DNA from: Leptolyngbya sp. SIO1E4
Lineage (GTDB): Bacteria > Cyanobacteriota > Cyanobacteriia > Phormidesmidales > Phormidesmidaceae
DNA length: 64,000 nt
Reading direction: 5' to 3'
Assembly: GCA_010672825.2 (NCBI GenBank)
Contig: JAAHFU020000005.1
Coordinates: forward strand, 434,001 to 498,000
The position numbers and the translations under genes were made by a program. This document shows, one piece after another, positions 44,040-52,461 of the stretch. How positions within the stretch are numbered: position 1 is the first letter of the stretch; each line of letters opens with the position of its first letter. Below the pieces are notes generated by a model. That model saw only the letters and a program-made list of their open reading frames with translations. It had not been told where the DNA came from and did no database searches.

Positions 44040-44896
44040 CCATCACTGCACCTGCAACCACTCCCATTCAAAAGCTCCCAAGCAATCGGCGACAGCAGAC
44101 CATTTGGGGCATCAGCGTGTGTACCTTGTTTTTGCTGGCAATTATTCTAAGTACTTGGGTCATTGGCGGTGAAGGTCTTAGCCCTGTCTTGACACAGCGG
44201 AATCAGGCCCCATCCCTAGCACACCTCTTTGGTACCGATTGGCTGGGGCGCGATATGCTCAGCCGTTCCCTGCATGGGATGTCCCTCAGTTTGCGAGTCG
44301 GACTGCTAGCGGCTGGCATCAGTGCCCTGATCGGGACCGGATTGGGGCTGGCGGCGGGCACCCTAGGCGGCTGGGTAGATGCCGTCGTCACCTGGGTTAT
44401 TGATGTGTTCTTCAGCCTGCCCCACTTAGTGCTATTGATTTTGATTGCCTTTGCGGCAGGCGGTGGGACGACGGGCGTGATCGTTGCTGTGGCGCTCACT
44501 CACTGGACGAGCTTGGCACGGGTTATTCGAGCAGAAGTGCTGCAGGTAAACAGCTCTGATTATGTAAAACTTTCCTACCGTTTGGGGCGATCGCCTCTCT
44601 GGATTGCCCGCCATCACATGGTGCCCCACATCATTCCGCAGCTATTGGTGGGGCTGATTCTGCTATTTCCTCACGCTATTTTGCATGAGGCCGCCTTGTC
44701 ATTCATTGGAATTGGGCTGTCGCCCCACATACCCGCGATCGGCATTATCCTAGCCGAATCGATGCGTCACCTCTCGACGGGCTACTGGTGGTTGGGGGTA
44801 ATGCCAGGGCTGCTGCTATTGCTCTCAGTCAAAGCGTTTGACTGGCTGGGGGAAAACGTCAGGGCTTTGCTGGATCCGAAGACGAGTCAAGGATAA
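44036..44896 (+). CDS. ABC importer permease (DppC/NikC type)
   Basis: 286 residues. N-terminal helix, then HLFGTDWLGRDMLSRSLHGM, the hallmark of DppC/NikC permeases, about five more helices, and an EAA loop KLSYRLGRSPLWIARHHMVP. Translationally coupled to the first permease (ATGA). The two permeases form the heterodimeric channel. The ATPases follow about 800 bp later, after a DUF433/DUF5615 pair. Confidence 0.92.
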   Translation: MTITAPATTPIQKLPSNRRQQTIWGISVCTLFLLAIILSTWVIGGEGLSPVLTQRNQAPSLAHLFGTDWLGRDMLSRSLHGMSLSLRVGLLAAGISALIGTGLGLAAGTLGGWVDAVVTWVIDVFFSLPHLVLLILIAFAAGGGTTGVIVAVALTHWTSLARVIRAEVLQVNSSDYVKLSYRLGRSPLWIARHHMVPHIIPQLLVGLILLFPHAILHEAALSFIGIGLSPHIPAIGIILAESMRHLSTGYWWLGVMPGLLLLLSVKAFDWLGENVRALLDPKTSQG

Positions 44897-44992
44897 GGAG
44901 TCGCTGTGCCGTGTTAACCCTTGAAGCCAACACCCACCCAACCCGTTCCCTTTCCCGTGCTAGCTTGAAGTTGATTGAGGCTACCCCTAAAA

Positions 44993-45307
44993 ATGACCTC
45001 CCAAATCGTTTATCCTCATATCGCCAAAAGCCAGGAGCAACCGGCCCACCTACAACGGCTACCTCGTATCAGAGTGGCCCAAATCGTGATGGATTATCTT
45101 GCCTATGGCTGGTCCGTTGAAGAGATGTGCCGCCAGCATCCTTATTTACACCCCGCCGAAGCCTACGCGGCAATGGGTTACTACTTTGACAACCAGGACG
45201 AAATTGATGACGAGATTCGTTCCGAGTGGCAACAAGCCCAAGCATCAAAGCGTCAGGCTCCGCTGTCACCCTTTGGCCTACGGATGCAAGCCAGAGGACT
45301 GTTTTGA
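44993..45307 (+). CDS. DUF433 family antitoxin-like protein
   Basis: 104 residues from ATG 44993. Central DUF433 helix-turn-helix-like part: RIRVAQIVMDYLAYGWSVEE then YLHPAEAYAAMGYYFDNQDE near 30-75, followed by a charged tail. DUF433 proteins are antitoxin-like DNA-binding proteins paired with DUF5615 PIN-like proteins. The next gene is such a partner, overlapping by TTGA. The pair sits inside a transporter operon between permeases and ATPases. Confidence 0.82.
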   Translation: MTSQIVYPHIAKSQEQPAHLQRLPRIRVAQIVMDYLAYGWSVEEMCRQHPYLHPAEAYAAMGYYFDNQDEIDDEIRSEWQQAQASKRQAPLSPFGLRMQARGLF

Positions 45308-45654
45308 GTGACATTCAGTTTTACATGGATGTCCACATTCCACAAGCCATTACGGAGCAACTTCGTCGTCGAGGTATTGATGTTCTGACAGCAATCGAGG
45401 ACGGTTCAGGCGAATTGCCGGATGATCAGCTTTTGGAACGAGCAACCCTCCTGAAAAGAGTCCTGTTTACTCAAGACATCCGCTTCAAAGCCCTCGCTGA
45501 GAGTTGGCAACGTCAGGGTAAACCCTTTGGAGGGCTCATTTTTGGTCATCAACTAGGCGGCACCATTGGGCAGTTTGTCAAAGACCTAGAACTCATTGCT
45601 CAAGGCTCCACTCAAGACGAGTGGCTAAATGCCATTGAGCATCTGCCCTTCTGA
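45304..45654 (+). CDS. DUF5615 PIN-like toxin-type protein
   Basis: 116 residues using TTG 45304, which overlaps the DUF433 stop (TTGA) and has AGAGGAC just upstream; this start keeps the first beta-strand IQFYMDVHIP, with the PIN-type first acidic residue. Later ones: LPDDQLLERA and VLFTQDIRFKALAESW (TxDxxF pattern). PIN-like nucleases of this group are the toxin-like partners of DUF433 proteins. An ATG at 45325 would remove the first strand. Confidence 0.8.
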   Translation: MSDIQFYMDVHIPQAITEQLRRRGIDVLTAIEDGSGELPDDQLLERATLLKRVLFTQDIRFKALAESWQRQGKPFGGLIFGHQLGGTIGQFVKDLELIAQGSTQDEWLNAIEHLPF

Positions 45655-45698
45655 AACGTTACGCTTCTTACCCCCCACTCTCGCACGCTCCCTCTCTC

Positions 45699-46628
45699 AT
45701 GCTCACCATCGCTAACCTCAGCATTACGTTCACTCAATACGACCAAGGGCTGCGCCGCAAGCGACTCACCGTGATCACGGATCTGGATTTGACCGTTCAG
45801 GCCGGGGAAGTCGTGGCCGTGGTGGGAGCCAGTGGTTCGGGGAAAAGCCTGTTGGCCCATGCGCTCCTGGGGATTTTGCCGGAAAATGCCCAGCTCACAG
45901 GCAAGATGGAGTTTCAGACTAAGCCTTTAACGTCAGAACGATGCGAGGCGTTGCGGGGCAAGGCTATTGTACTGATTCCCCAGTCAGTGGGGTATTTAGA
46001 CCCGCTGATGACCGTGGGGCGACAGGTACAGCGGGTCGGGCAACTCAATGGATTATCTCCAGCCGCCGCAAGGACGCGGCGAGACCGCACCTTTACCCGC
46101 TACGATTTGCCCGCCTACACACCTCAGCGCTACCCCTTTCAGCTTTCGGGTGGCATGGCGCGGCGGGTGCTAGTGTCCACAGCCGTAGTGACACCCGCCC
46201 AACTGGTGATTGCCGATGAGCCCACACCCGGACTGCACCCCGATGTAGTCACCGAAACCTTGAACCATTTACGGGAGCTGGCCCACGAGGGGCGAGGGGT
46301 GATTTTGATTACCCACGATATTGAAGCGGCTTTACAAGTCGCCGATCGCGTGGCGGTGTTCTATGCCGGAACTACGGTTGAAATTGCGGCGGCTCAGGAC
46401 TTTGCTAAGGGCAATCTGCGCCATCCTTACACTCAGGCGCTCTGGCGATCGCTCCCCCAAAACGACTTTGTGCCCGTGCCGGGAAATCAGCCGAGTCCAG
46501 AGAATTTACCGCCAGGCTGTTTGTTTAGCGATCGCTGTCCCTGGGTCACGTCAGAGTGTGAGCAGGCTCGTCCAGAGTCCAGGTTTGTCCGTCAAGGTTG
46601 GGTGAGGTGCATTCATGCTGAAGGGTGA
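45699..46628 (+). CDS. ABC importer ATPase (DppD/NikD type)
   Basis: 309 residues. Walker A VGASGSGKSLLAHALLG near residue 47-55, signature LSGGMARRV near 148, Walker B QLVIADEPTPGLHPDV, H-loop LITHDIEAAL. The C-terminus has the peptide/nickel-transporter extension ENLPPGCLFSDRCPW with conserved Cys residues. Energises the two permeases upstream together with the next ATPase, whose start overlaps by 14 bp. Confidence 0.92.
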   Translation: MLTIANLSITFTQYDQGLRRKRLTVITDLDLTVQAGEVVAVVGASGSGKSLLAHALLGILPENAQLTGKMEFQTKPLTSERCEALRGKAIVLIPQSVGYLDPLMTVGRQVQRVGQLNGLSPAAARTRRDRTFTRYDLPAYTPQRYPFQLSGGMARRVLVSTAVVTPAQLVIADEPTPGLHPDVVTETLNHLRELAHEGRGVILITHDIEAALQVADRVAVFYAGTTVEIAAAQDFAKGNLRHPYTQALWRSLPQNDFVPVPGNQPSPENLPPGCLFSDRCPWVTSECEQARPESRFVRQGWVRCIHAEG

Positions 46629-47292
46629 AGGACTTTGGTTTCGCTATGGTTCTCAGCTGCCGTGGGTGGTGCGCGATCGCACCGTATTGATTGCACCGGG
46701 TGATGTGATTGGGCTCATGGCTCCTTCGGGCTATGGCAAAACCACACTGGGTAAACTGCTAGCGGGCTATCTGGCACCGACGCGGGGGCGCGTCACGTTG
46801 GACGAAAATCCGCTCCCTAGTCAAGGTTATTGTCCGGTACAATTGGTCTTTCAAAACCCAGAACTGGCTGTGAATCCCCGTTGGCGCATTGACCAGATTC
46901 TGCGGGAAGGCCACCCGCCGCAACTCCACTATCTCGATGCCCTGGGTATTCACCCTGGTTGGATGACACGCTACCCTCACGAGCTGAGTGGGGGTGAACT
47001 GCAACGGGTTGCGATCGCTCGAGTTCTCAACCGCAACACTCGCTACCTGATTGCAGACGAAATGACCGCCATGCTGGATGCCAATACCCAAGCCCTCATC
47101 TGGCAGGTGATCTTAGACTTTGCCCAGGAGTATCACGTCGGCGTCATCGCCATCAGCCATGACAAGCCCTTGCTCCAGCGAATTTGTCGAGGGTTTCAAG
47201 AAACACCCATTGGCAATCACATCCTAGAGCTAACGGAGCATCCTCAAAAACAAGAGAGTTTGCTGGGTCATGCTGAGGCAGTAGATGCCTAA
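46615..47292 (+). CDS. ABC importer ATPase (DppF/NikE type, short)
   Basis: 225 residues. Walker A MAPSGYGKTTLGKLLAG near 40, signature LSGGELQRVAIARVL near 125, Walker B YLIADEMTAMLDANTQ with Asp-Glu-Met instead of Asp-Glu-Pro, H-loop AISHD. It lacks the usual C-terminal oligopeptide extension, so it is about 80 residues shorter than DppF, in line with NikE-like members. Coupled by overlap to both neighbours. Confidence 0.9.
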   Translation: MLKGEGLWFRYGSQLPWVVRDRTVLIAPGDVIGLMAPSGYGKTTLGKLLAGYLAPTRGRVTLDENPLPSQGYCPVQLVFQNPELAVNPRWRIDQILREGHPPQLHYLDALGIHPGWMTRYPHELSGGELQRVAIARVLNRNTRYLIADEMTAMLDANTQALIWQVILDFAQEYHVGVIAISHDKPLLQRICRGFQETPIGNHILELTEHPQKQESLLGHAEAVDA

Positions 47293-47563
47293 ATCATTGG
47301 CTTTCCAAGAACGGGTGGCTGCCAAGATTCAAGCCGACCAGCCAGGAACTGCGATCGCCCTTTACCGAGAAATGATCGAAGCTGCGATCGACCGACGCGG
47401 GCGAGACAACTATCGCAGGGCCACTCAGTATCTCCAAACCGTACAATACCTCTATGAGCAACTGCAGCAGCAAGATACGTGCCAACAGTACGTGCAGCAT
47501 CTGCGAACACAGCACAATAACTTACCTGCACTCAAGCAAAAACTCAGTAAGGCAGGGTTTTAG
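47285..47563 (+). CDS. small helical protein coupled to ABC importer operon
   Basis: 92 residues; ATG overlaps the ATPase stop by 8 bp. All-helical: ALYREMIEAAIDRRGRDNYR, RATQYLQTVQYLYEQLQQQ and YVQHLRTQHNNLPALKQKL. This resembles the C-terminal helical segment of SWIM zinc-finger proteins, without the zinc-binding part. It may be a stand-alone domain or a remnant. Coupling to the operon is clear; function is not. Confidence 0.65.
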   Translation: MPKSLAFQERVAAKIQADQPGTAIALYREMIEAAIDRRGRDNYRRATQYLQTVQYLYEQLQQQDTCQQYVQHLRTQHNNLPALKQKLSKAGF

Positions 47564-47723
47564 GATTTTTACCGCGATTTACATTCGGATAAAGGACATC
47601 CCAAACCTCCCAGGGCAGCTCATCAATCTTCTGAGACATAGGCATTCCAAATGTCGAGATACTGTTTTTGAAAGGTCAGCCAGGTATCCCGTTCGATTGC
47701 GAGATCATTCGAGCGGATAACAT
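47564..47723. other. short gap with weak minus-strand frames
   Basis: Two small minus-strand frames overlap here: MNVIRSNDLAIERDTWLTFQ (ends YVSED) and MSQKIDELPWEVWDVLYPNV. Neither is recognisable. They are downstream of the nitrile-hydratase accessory gene and may be noise or a tiny gene. Confidence 0.3.
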
Positions 47724-48056
47724 TCATTGATGATGGTCAGTTTCTCGCTCGCGAATCAGATCGGCGATTTTTTGATGAATCGCCTGGGCATCAAGCAGTC
47801 CTTTATCAATCAACAGCTTTTCGCAGGCATCGACCCAACGCTCGTAATAGGTGCGAGTATCGTTAGCATCTGATTCTGCTAGGGCAATTTCTTGAGTGAA
47901 CTGGTCAACCCATTCGGCCCAGCTATAGTGGCGATCGCTCGCCAGTTGATTCACGATGGCAAAGGCTGTCGCCTCCCAAGGCGCTTGAAAAACGGGCTCT
48001 GGTGAAGCGTCGTTGAGGCCATCCGTCAGAGGCTCTTGAGAAAATTGCAGAGACAT
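47724..48056 (-). CDS. nitrile hydratase accessory protein (P14K/P15K-like)
   Basis: 110 residues. FQAPWEATAFAIVNQLASDR, YSWAEWVDQFTQEI, YYERWVDACEKLLIDKGLL is the standard pattern of NHase/SCNase maturation proteins, which are related to the beta-subunit N-terminus and deliver cobalt-loaded, oxidised alpha subunit by subunit swapping. Last gene of the minus-strand set alpha, beta-N, beta-C, accessory; 13 bp after the beta-C stop. Likely co-transcribed. Confidence 0.88.
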   Translation of the reverse strand: MSLQFSQEPLTDGLNDASPEPVFQAPWEATAFAIVNQLASDRHYSWAEWVDQFTQEIALAESDANDTRTYYERWVDACEKLLIDKGLLDAQAIHQKIADLIRERETDHHQ

Positions 48057-48069
48057 GAATCAGCACCGC

Positions 48070-48438
48070 TTAAGGAACTTCAAGATGATCGTCAAACAGG
48101 TCAAGATAGAGGGCGTCTTGGTTCGGGGCATCAGGCCCCCAGAGTTCTTGAGCAGCAAAGCGGATGCTGTAGACGTGCTGAGGCGATGTACTCAATCGCT
48201 GACCCAACGTGTCCGGAAAAACATAAACGCCATGCGCTCTCACTACTGTGCCGACTTTACCGCGCACGTAGCGGGGCAGGCGCGTGTAGGTTTTGGGATG
48301 CATCACCTTAGCGCGCACTAAATCCCCCACCTGAAATTGCGGGGGCAAGTCGCTCGCTACCTGACAGTTTGCCCCCTGCTGCAAAAGAGCTTGGGCGGCA
48401 GCGGCAGACATACATTCATTAGGCGGTTCAATGGTCAT
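48070..48438 (-). CDS. nitrile hydratase/thiocyanate hydrolase beta subunit, C-terminal half as separate protein
   Basis: 122 residues. SH3-like beta barrel of NHase beta: FQVGDLVRAKVMHPKTYTRL, PRYVRGKVGTVVRAHGVYVF, then AQELWG and a C-terminal acidic strand LYLDLFDDHLEV. The two Arg residues of TRLPRYVRGK correspond to residues that hydrogen-bond the oxidised cysteines in the active site. It begins 4 bp inside the beta-N gene (ATGA). In ordinary NHase both halves are one chain; separate halves are the layout of thiocyanate hydrolase. Confidence 0.9.
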   Translation of the reverse strand: MTIEPPNECMSAAAAQALLQQGANCQVASDLPPQFQVGDLVRAKVMHPKTYTRLPRYVRGKVGTVVRAHGVYVFPDTLGQRLSTSPQHVYSIRFAAQELWGPDAPNQDALYLDLFDDHLEVP

Positions 48439-48791
48439 CGCAGGCTTTCAGGAGAATCATCCACAGCGGCTTGGGGTCGCTCAGTCTCAGTGCTCTGGCG
48501 CAAGTGCGCAATCCGGGCTTCAATTTCGTCAGGCGAGAGTAAATCATGCTCTGCCAGTAAAAGTTCTAAGGCGTAGAGCCACCGTTCGTAATAGCTAGAG
48601 CTGAGGTATTGTCCTGGCGGGATGCGTTCTGAGGCATGGCGGGTTTCGTCCACTGGGAAGTAATTGATAAAGGTCGCAAAGCTCATCGCAAACACTTTTG
48701 CTTCCCAGTCGCTATGAAAAACCGGCTCATTTTCCTCAATGGGAATCGGGCCTAAACCCTGCATGCCGCCCATGTCGTGGGGACCATTCAT
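48435..48791 (-). CDS. nitrile hydratase/thiocyanate hydrolase beta subunit, N-terminal half as separate protein
   Basis: 118 residues starting MNGPHDMGGMQG, the canonical NHase beta start (MNGxHDxGG). Then PVFHSDWEAKVFAMSFATF and RHASERIPPGQYLSSSYYER, the helical segment that wraps the alpha subunit. It ends with a variable charged tail; the SH3 half is encoded by the next gene. 12 bp after the alpha stop. Split beta is typical of thiocyanate hydrolase (scn) and a minority of NHases. Confidence 0.9.
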   Translation of the reverse strand: MNGPHDMGGMQGLGPIPIEENEPVFHSDWEAKVFAMSFATFINYFPVDETRHASERIPPGQYLSSSYYERWLYALELLLAEHDLLSPDEIEARIAHLRQSTETERPQAAVDDSPESLR

Positions 48792-48803
48792 CGCGATCGC
48801 CTC

Positions 48804-49424
48804 CTAAGCCGCTACTGGCGTGGGGGCACTGGGAGGCAGCACCTTCGCCGTCCCGATCATGGCGTTGCGGGTCACCAAGGCGGCCAACTCTGATTCCGAC
48901 AGGGTCTCGGTGCCACTCGGTCGCTCTGGTAGCACCAGATATCGTAAATCGGCATTGCTGTCCCACACGTGAACTTCCACTGTGTCTGGCAGCTCTAACC
49001 CAAACTCCGCGAGCACGCTGCGGGGTTCAATCACCGCCCGCGAGCGATATGCAAACGACTTATACCAGGTGGGGGGCAACCCCAAAATGGCCCAGGGATA
49101 GCAGGAGCAGAGGGTACACACCACCAGGTTATGCACTTCCGGCGTGTTTTCGACCACCACCATGTGCTCGCTCGAAAACCCCGTCAAACCCAACTCAGCG
49201 ATCGCGGCGGTGCCGTCGGCTAATAGTCGCTGCTTAAAGTCCGCATCAACCCAAGCTTTGGCCACAATTTGAGCCCCAATGTGCGGCCCCACCGTGTGTT
49301 CATAGTGCTCAATGATGACATCCAGAGCAGCGGGGTCAACAATGCCTTTCTCAATCAGCAGAGACTCGATCGCCTTTACCCGCAAGGCAATCTCGGCTTC
49401 AGAACCGTGGTGAGAAGCTGTCAT
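48804..49424 (-). CDS. cobalt-type nitrile hydratase/thiocyanate hydrolase alpha subunit (set 1)
   Basis: 206 residues from ATG 49424; a longer frame from 49538 has poor coding character. Claw motif [10 protein letters not shown] with C103, C106 and C108, of which the last two are normally oxidised and bind the metal; Thr after the first Cys marks the cobalt type. Other family blocks: [56 protein letters not shown] and [19 protein letters not shown]. Cytosolic enzyme that hydrates nitriles to amides or hydrolyses thiocyanate. First gene of a minus-strand operon. The promoter region is shared with the cysteine hydrolase on the other strand. Confidence 0.93.
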   Translation of the reverse strand: MTASHHGSEAEIALRVKAIESLLIEKGIVDPAALDVIIEHYEHTVGPHIGAQIVAKAWVDADFKQRLLADGTAAIAELGLTGFSSEHMVVVENTPEVHNLVVCTLCSCYPWAILGLPPTWYKSFAYRSRAVIEPRSVLAEFGLELPDTVEVHVWDSNADLRYLVLPERPSGTETLSESELAALVTRNAMIGTAKVLPPSAPTPVAA

Positions 49425-49607
49425 AGGGGTATCCACACAAGCTTTTTTGACTTCACAAATACGCTGCCGAACTCTCGATACCCAGTGGAATCGTTGGTGA
49501 ATTAAAAGGATTGTACCAAGATTAGCCTCAAACCCCAACTCTGCGATCGTAATGTTGCCGTACTTAAACCAATAAAGATACAGTTCAATTAATTAATCGA
49601 GGCGTTT

Positions 49608-50288
49608 ATGGTTTCCGCTAAAACGTACAGTCATCCCTTCCATTTGCCCTTGAAAAAAACGGCTTTACTGGTCATCGATATGCAAAATGATTTTTGCCAC
49701 CCCGATGGCTTCAACGGCAGCGAATTAGCCCTTGACTTGACTGGAGTCCGAGCCATCATTCCCTCGATTCAAACCCTACTTACCTGGGCTCGGCAAACTA
49801 AAATTCAAGTCATTTTTACCCGCGAAAGTCACGCACCAGACTTATCAGATCTCACTTCTAGTAAGCAAACCCGGTATGCCAATGCGGGCTCACCCATTGG
49901 TCAACGCGGCAAAATGGGGCGGTTTTTAGTCCGAGGTGAACCCGGGGCGGCCCTGATTGATGAGCTACAGCCTCAACCCCAAGAATGGCAGTTGGACAAG
50001 CCTGCTCACTCCTGCTTTGTGGCGACTGACCTTGATCAAAGATTACGCATCGCCCACATTACCCATTTGCTGATCGCTGGGGTCACAACGGAATGCTGTG
50101 TGCTAGCGACCTATCGTCATGCCAGCGATCTTGGCTATTACTGCCTTCTTCTAGAAGATTGCTGCGCAGCCTTCAATCCCCAAGATCATGCCGCCACCGT
50201 CCACATTTTGCAGTCAGAGGGCGGCGTTTTGGGATGGGTAAGTGATTCTCCGCAGCTCTTTGAGTCGTTATCGGTTCTTCAGCCCTGA
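49608..50288 (+). CDS. cysteine hydrolase, isochorismatase family (possible amidase)
   Basis: 226 residues. Triad: D24 in ALLVIDMQNDF, K131 in QLDKPAHSCF, and C164 in GVTTECCVLAT. This family includes nicotinamidase, N-carbamoylsarcosine amidase, biuret/ureidoacrylate hydrolases and isochorismatase; an amidase role is the most common. Divergent from nitrile hydratase set 1 with a 180-bp gap, and followed by an ABC importer. It could hydrolyse the amide made by the hydratase and release ammonium, since no classical amidase-signature gene is nearby. Substrate unproven. Confidence 0.88.
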   Translation: MVSAKTYSHPFHLPLKKTALLVIDMQNDFCHPDGFNGSELALDLTGVRAIIPSIQTLLTWARQTKIQVIFTRESHAPDLSDLTSSKQTRYANAGSPIGQRGKMGRFLVRGEPGAALIDELQPQPQEWQLDKPAHSCFVATDLDQRLRIAHITHLLIAGVTTECCVLATYRHASDLGYYCLLLEDCCAAFNPQDHAATVHILQSEGGVLGWVSDSPQLFESLSVLQP

Positions 50289-50583
50289 AACCGTGAAGCT
50301 GCAAGGGGGCACAAGGCAACTCTGTGAAGTCATTGCGAATCGGCGTTGCCGCGATCGCGGCGCTTTCACCCGGCCCACTGCAATCCGGTCATCCGAAAAC
50401 ATGAATTCACTATTTCGCAAGATGCAAAGAGATTTATTGCTAGATCAGCAATAATCTATCCCTTCTTCTACTGAAACTGTGCTCTCAACTACAGCAGTTT
50501 CCCCTTTAGTCATCTACTGTCTAACCACGTCCCGCTTATTGTAGATGGCTCGCATTCGGTTGATTTCCTTGAGGTGAAGCGTC

Positions 50584-51648
50584 ATGCTCCAGACGTCCAA
50601 ATGGCTAAAACGGTTGTTGCCCCTGACTGCCAGTGTTTTTCTCGGAGTCGCCTGTGCCACACCCGAAGCCACTGAAGCACCGGCAGAGGCACCCGCAGCC
50701 GATGCCTCTGAGAGTAGTGACGCTTCCGAGGAGTTGATTCCGGTCAAGGCCGGGCATTTAGTCGCGTTGGATATGGCTCCATTATTCGTAGGGGTAGAAT
50801 CCGGCTGTTTTGTGGAGAATGGACTAGCCGTAGAAACCGTATTTTTTACGAATCCAGGGGATAACAATGCTGCCTTAGCAGGGGGGCAAATCGACTTTAG
50901 TACAAATCCCTTTACGCTTCCTTTCTTTGCTGCTAATAGCGGCGTGCCGATCAAGACGGTTGCTGCCGCAGGTGGGTGGGGAGTGATGCAGGTGATTATT
51001 AATAATGAATACGGGGTAGAATCGGTCGATGATTTAGTGACCTTTGTGTCAGATAATCCCGATACCAAACTCAAAATTGCGACCCTACGCGGCGATACTT
51101 TAGAGCTAATTTTGGTGGATGCTTTTGAGGCAGCAGGCGTTTCTCTCGACGCTTTTGAGATGGTCTATTTTGATGACCTGTTGGCCATGGTCGATGCCTT
51201 TCGAGTTGGGGAAGTCGATGTGTTGAGCCACATTAAGCCCTACACCACGCAATTTGTGGCGAGCGGTGAGGCGACGGTGCTGACCGACAATGCCGAAGTA
51301 TGGTCACCCACTACCCCTAATACCGTCGTCAGCGTCTTGGAGAATACCCTGGACGAGCGTCCTGAAGTGGTCGAGGCGTATATTGCTGGGTTGCAATGTG
51401 CCGCTGAAATTATTAATACTGACCCGGAGGCTGCGATCGCCCTGTTGACTGACGGTAACTATTACCGCGTTGAGGATGACGTGTTACTCACTGCATTTGA
51501 GACCCAGCCTTCCCCCATCACCTTTACCCCAGATTTAGAAGCGGTGCAAACCGTGGTCGATAAGATGGTAGAGCTGAAATACATCGAATCGGATGTCCCT
51601 GCCGCTGAGATTTTTAGCACCACCATCGTCCAAGACCTAGAGAAGTAA
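50584..51648 (+). CDS. nitrate/taurine/thiamine-precursor-type ABC substrate-binding lipoprotein
   Basis: 354 residues. Lipobox GVAC near residue 24-28, then an Ala/Glu-rich linker. NMT1/SsuA-like fold: VKAGHLVALDMAPLFVGVES, GCFVENGLAVETVFF, AALAGGQIDFSTNPF and DAFRVGEVDVLSHIKPYT. Proteins of this group bind small ions or pyrimidine precursors (sulfonate, nitrate, cyanate, HMP). ATG after GAGGTGAAG. Operon with a permease 1 bp after its stop and an ATPase. Located between the cysteine hydrolase and an Lrp gene, so probably serves the hydratase island. Confidence 0.9.
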   Translation: MLQTSKWLKRLLPLTASVFLGVACATPEATEAPAEAPAADASESSDASEELIPVKAGHLVALDMAPLFVGVESGCFVENGLAVETVFFTNPGDNNAALAGGQIDFSTNPFTLPFFAANSGVPIKTVAAAGGWGVMQVIINNEYGVESVDDLVTFVSDNPDTKLKIATLRGDTLELILVDAFEAAGVSLDAFEMVYFDDLLAMVDAFRVGEVDVLSHIKPYTTQFVASGEATVLTDNAEVWSPTTPNTVVSVLENTLDERPEVVEAYIAGLQCAAEIINTDPEAAIALLTDGNYYRVEDDVLLTAFETQPSPITFTPDLEAVQTVVDKMVELKYIESDVPAAEIFSTTIVQDLEK

Positions 51649-51649
51649 C

Positions 51650-52459
51650 ATGCCTCATTCTTCGCCGGGTGCCCCAGCTTGGCAGCCCTCCCTGCTAGCG
51701 ATCGCCTGTGGACTGTTGTCTTGCGGGGTTCTCGTCGCCATTTGGGAGGTGGCCGGCAGCAATCCGGCTAATCCCGTGACTCAGGTGTTGCCGCCGCCGT
51801 CACAGTTTTTGCCCGTTTTGTTTGAAAGTGACTTTCGAGTGGGTTTAGGGTCGCAATCGGCGTCCATTTATCAGTCGGTCACTGTGACGCTCATTCGCGT
51901 TTCCTTGGGCATGGCGATCGCCTTTGTGGGTTCCATTGCCTGTGGTCTGCTGATCAGCCTCTCCAAGTGGTCAGAGTTATTTATTCTGCCGATTCTGGGC
52001 TTGATGGCCCCGATCGCCCCCATCGCCTGGGTGCCCCTGGCGCTGGTTGTGTTTGGCGTTAGCAACCTGACAGCGGTTTTCATCGTGTTTATGGGGGTGT
52101 TTTTCACCCTGACCATTGCCACCGTAGCGGAAATCAAGCGGCTTCCCGACAATCTGTTAATGACTGCGCAAAATCTGGGCGGTGGCAGCTTTAATCGCTG
52201 GCGCTGGGTGATTATTCCAGCGGTTTTGCCGGGGGTGTTTACCCTGCTAAGACTCAATTTCATTGCAGCTTGGATGGCCGTTTTGGCGGCAGAAATGACT
52301 GGATTGCGTGATGGCCTGGGCACCGTGGTGATGACCGGGCGCAACCTGTTCAACAGCAATCTCATTTTGCTGGGGATTTGCATCATTGGCATCACCGGAT
52401 TTGCCGTCGACCGCCTGCTGCTGTTCATTCAGCGGAAGTTTTTCTGGTGGCAAGTGTAG
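51650..52459 (+). CDS. ABC importer permease (SsuC/TauC/NrtB type)
   Basis: 269 residues with about six membrane helices. The EAA loop is LLMTAQNLGGGSFNRWRWVI IPAVLPGV-like (NLGGGSFNRWRWVIIPAVLP) near residue 165-185. Starts 1 bp after the binding-protein stop. Forms the homodimeric channel with the ATPase that starts 2 bp after its own stop. An extended N-terminal hydrophobic segment is present. Confidence 0.9.
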   Translation: MPHSSPGAPAWQPSLLAIACGLLSCGVLVAIWEVAGSNPANPVTQVLPPPSQFLPVLFESDFRVGLGSQSASIYQSVTVTLIRVSLGMAIAFVGSIACGLLISLSKWSELFILPILGLMAPIAPIAWVPLALVVFGVSNLTAVFIVFMGVFFTLTIATVAEIKRLPDNLLMTAQNLGGGSFNRWRWVIIPAVLPGVFTLLRLNFIAAWMAVLAAEMTGLRDGLGTVVMTGRNLFNSNLILLGICIIGITGFAVDRLLLFIQRKFFWWQV

Positions 52460-52461
52460 GT

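Noticed and set aside
49425-49538. 38-codon extension of set 1 alpha
   Set aside because: Family members start near the MTASHHG position; the extension is Arg/Ile-rich without homology to alpha N-termini.
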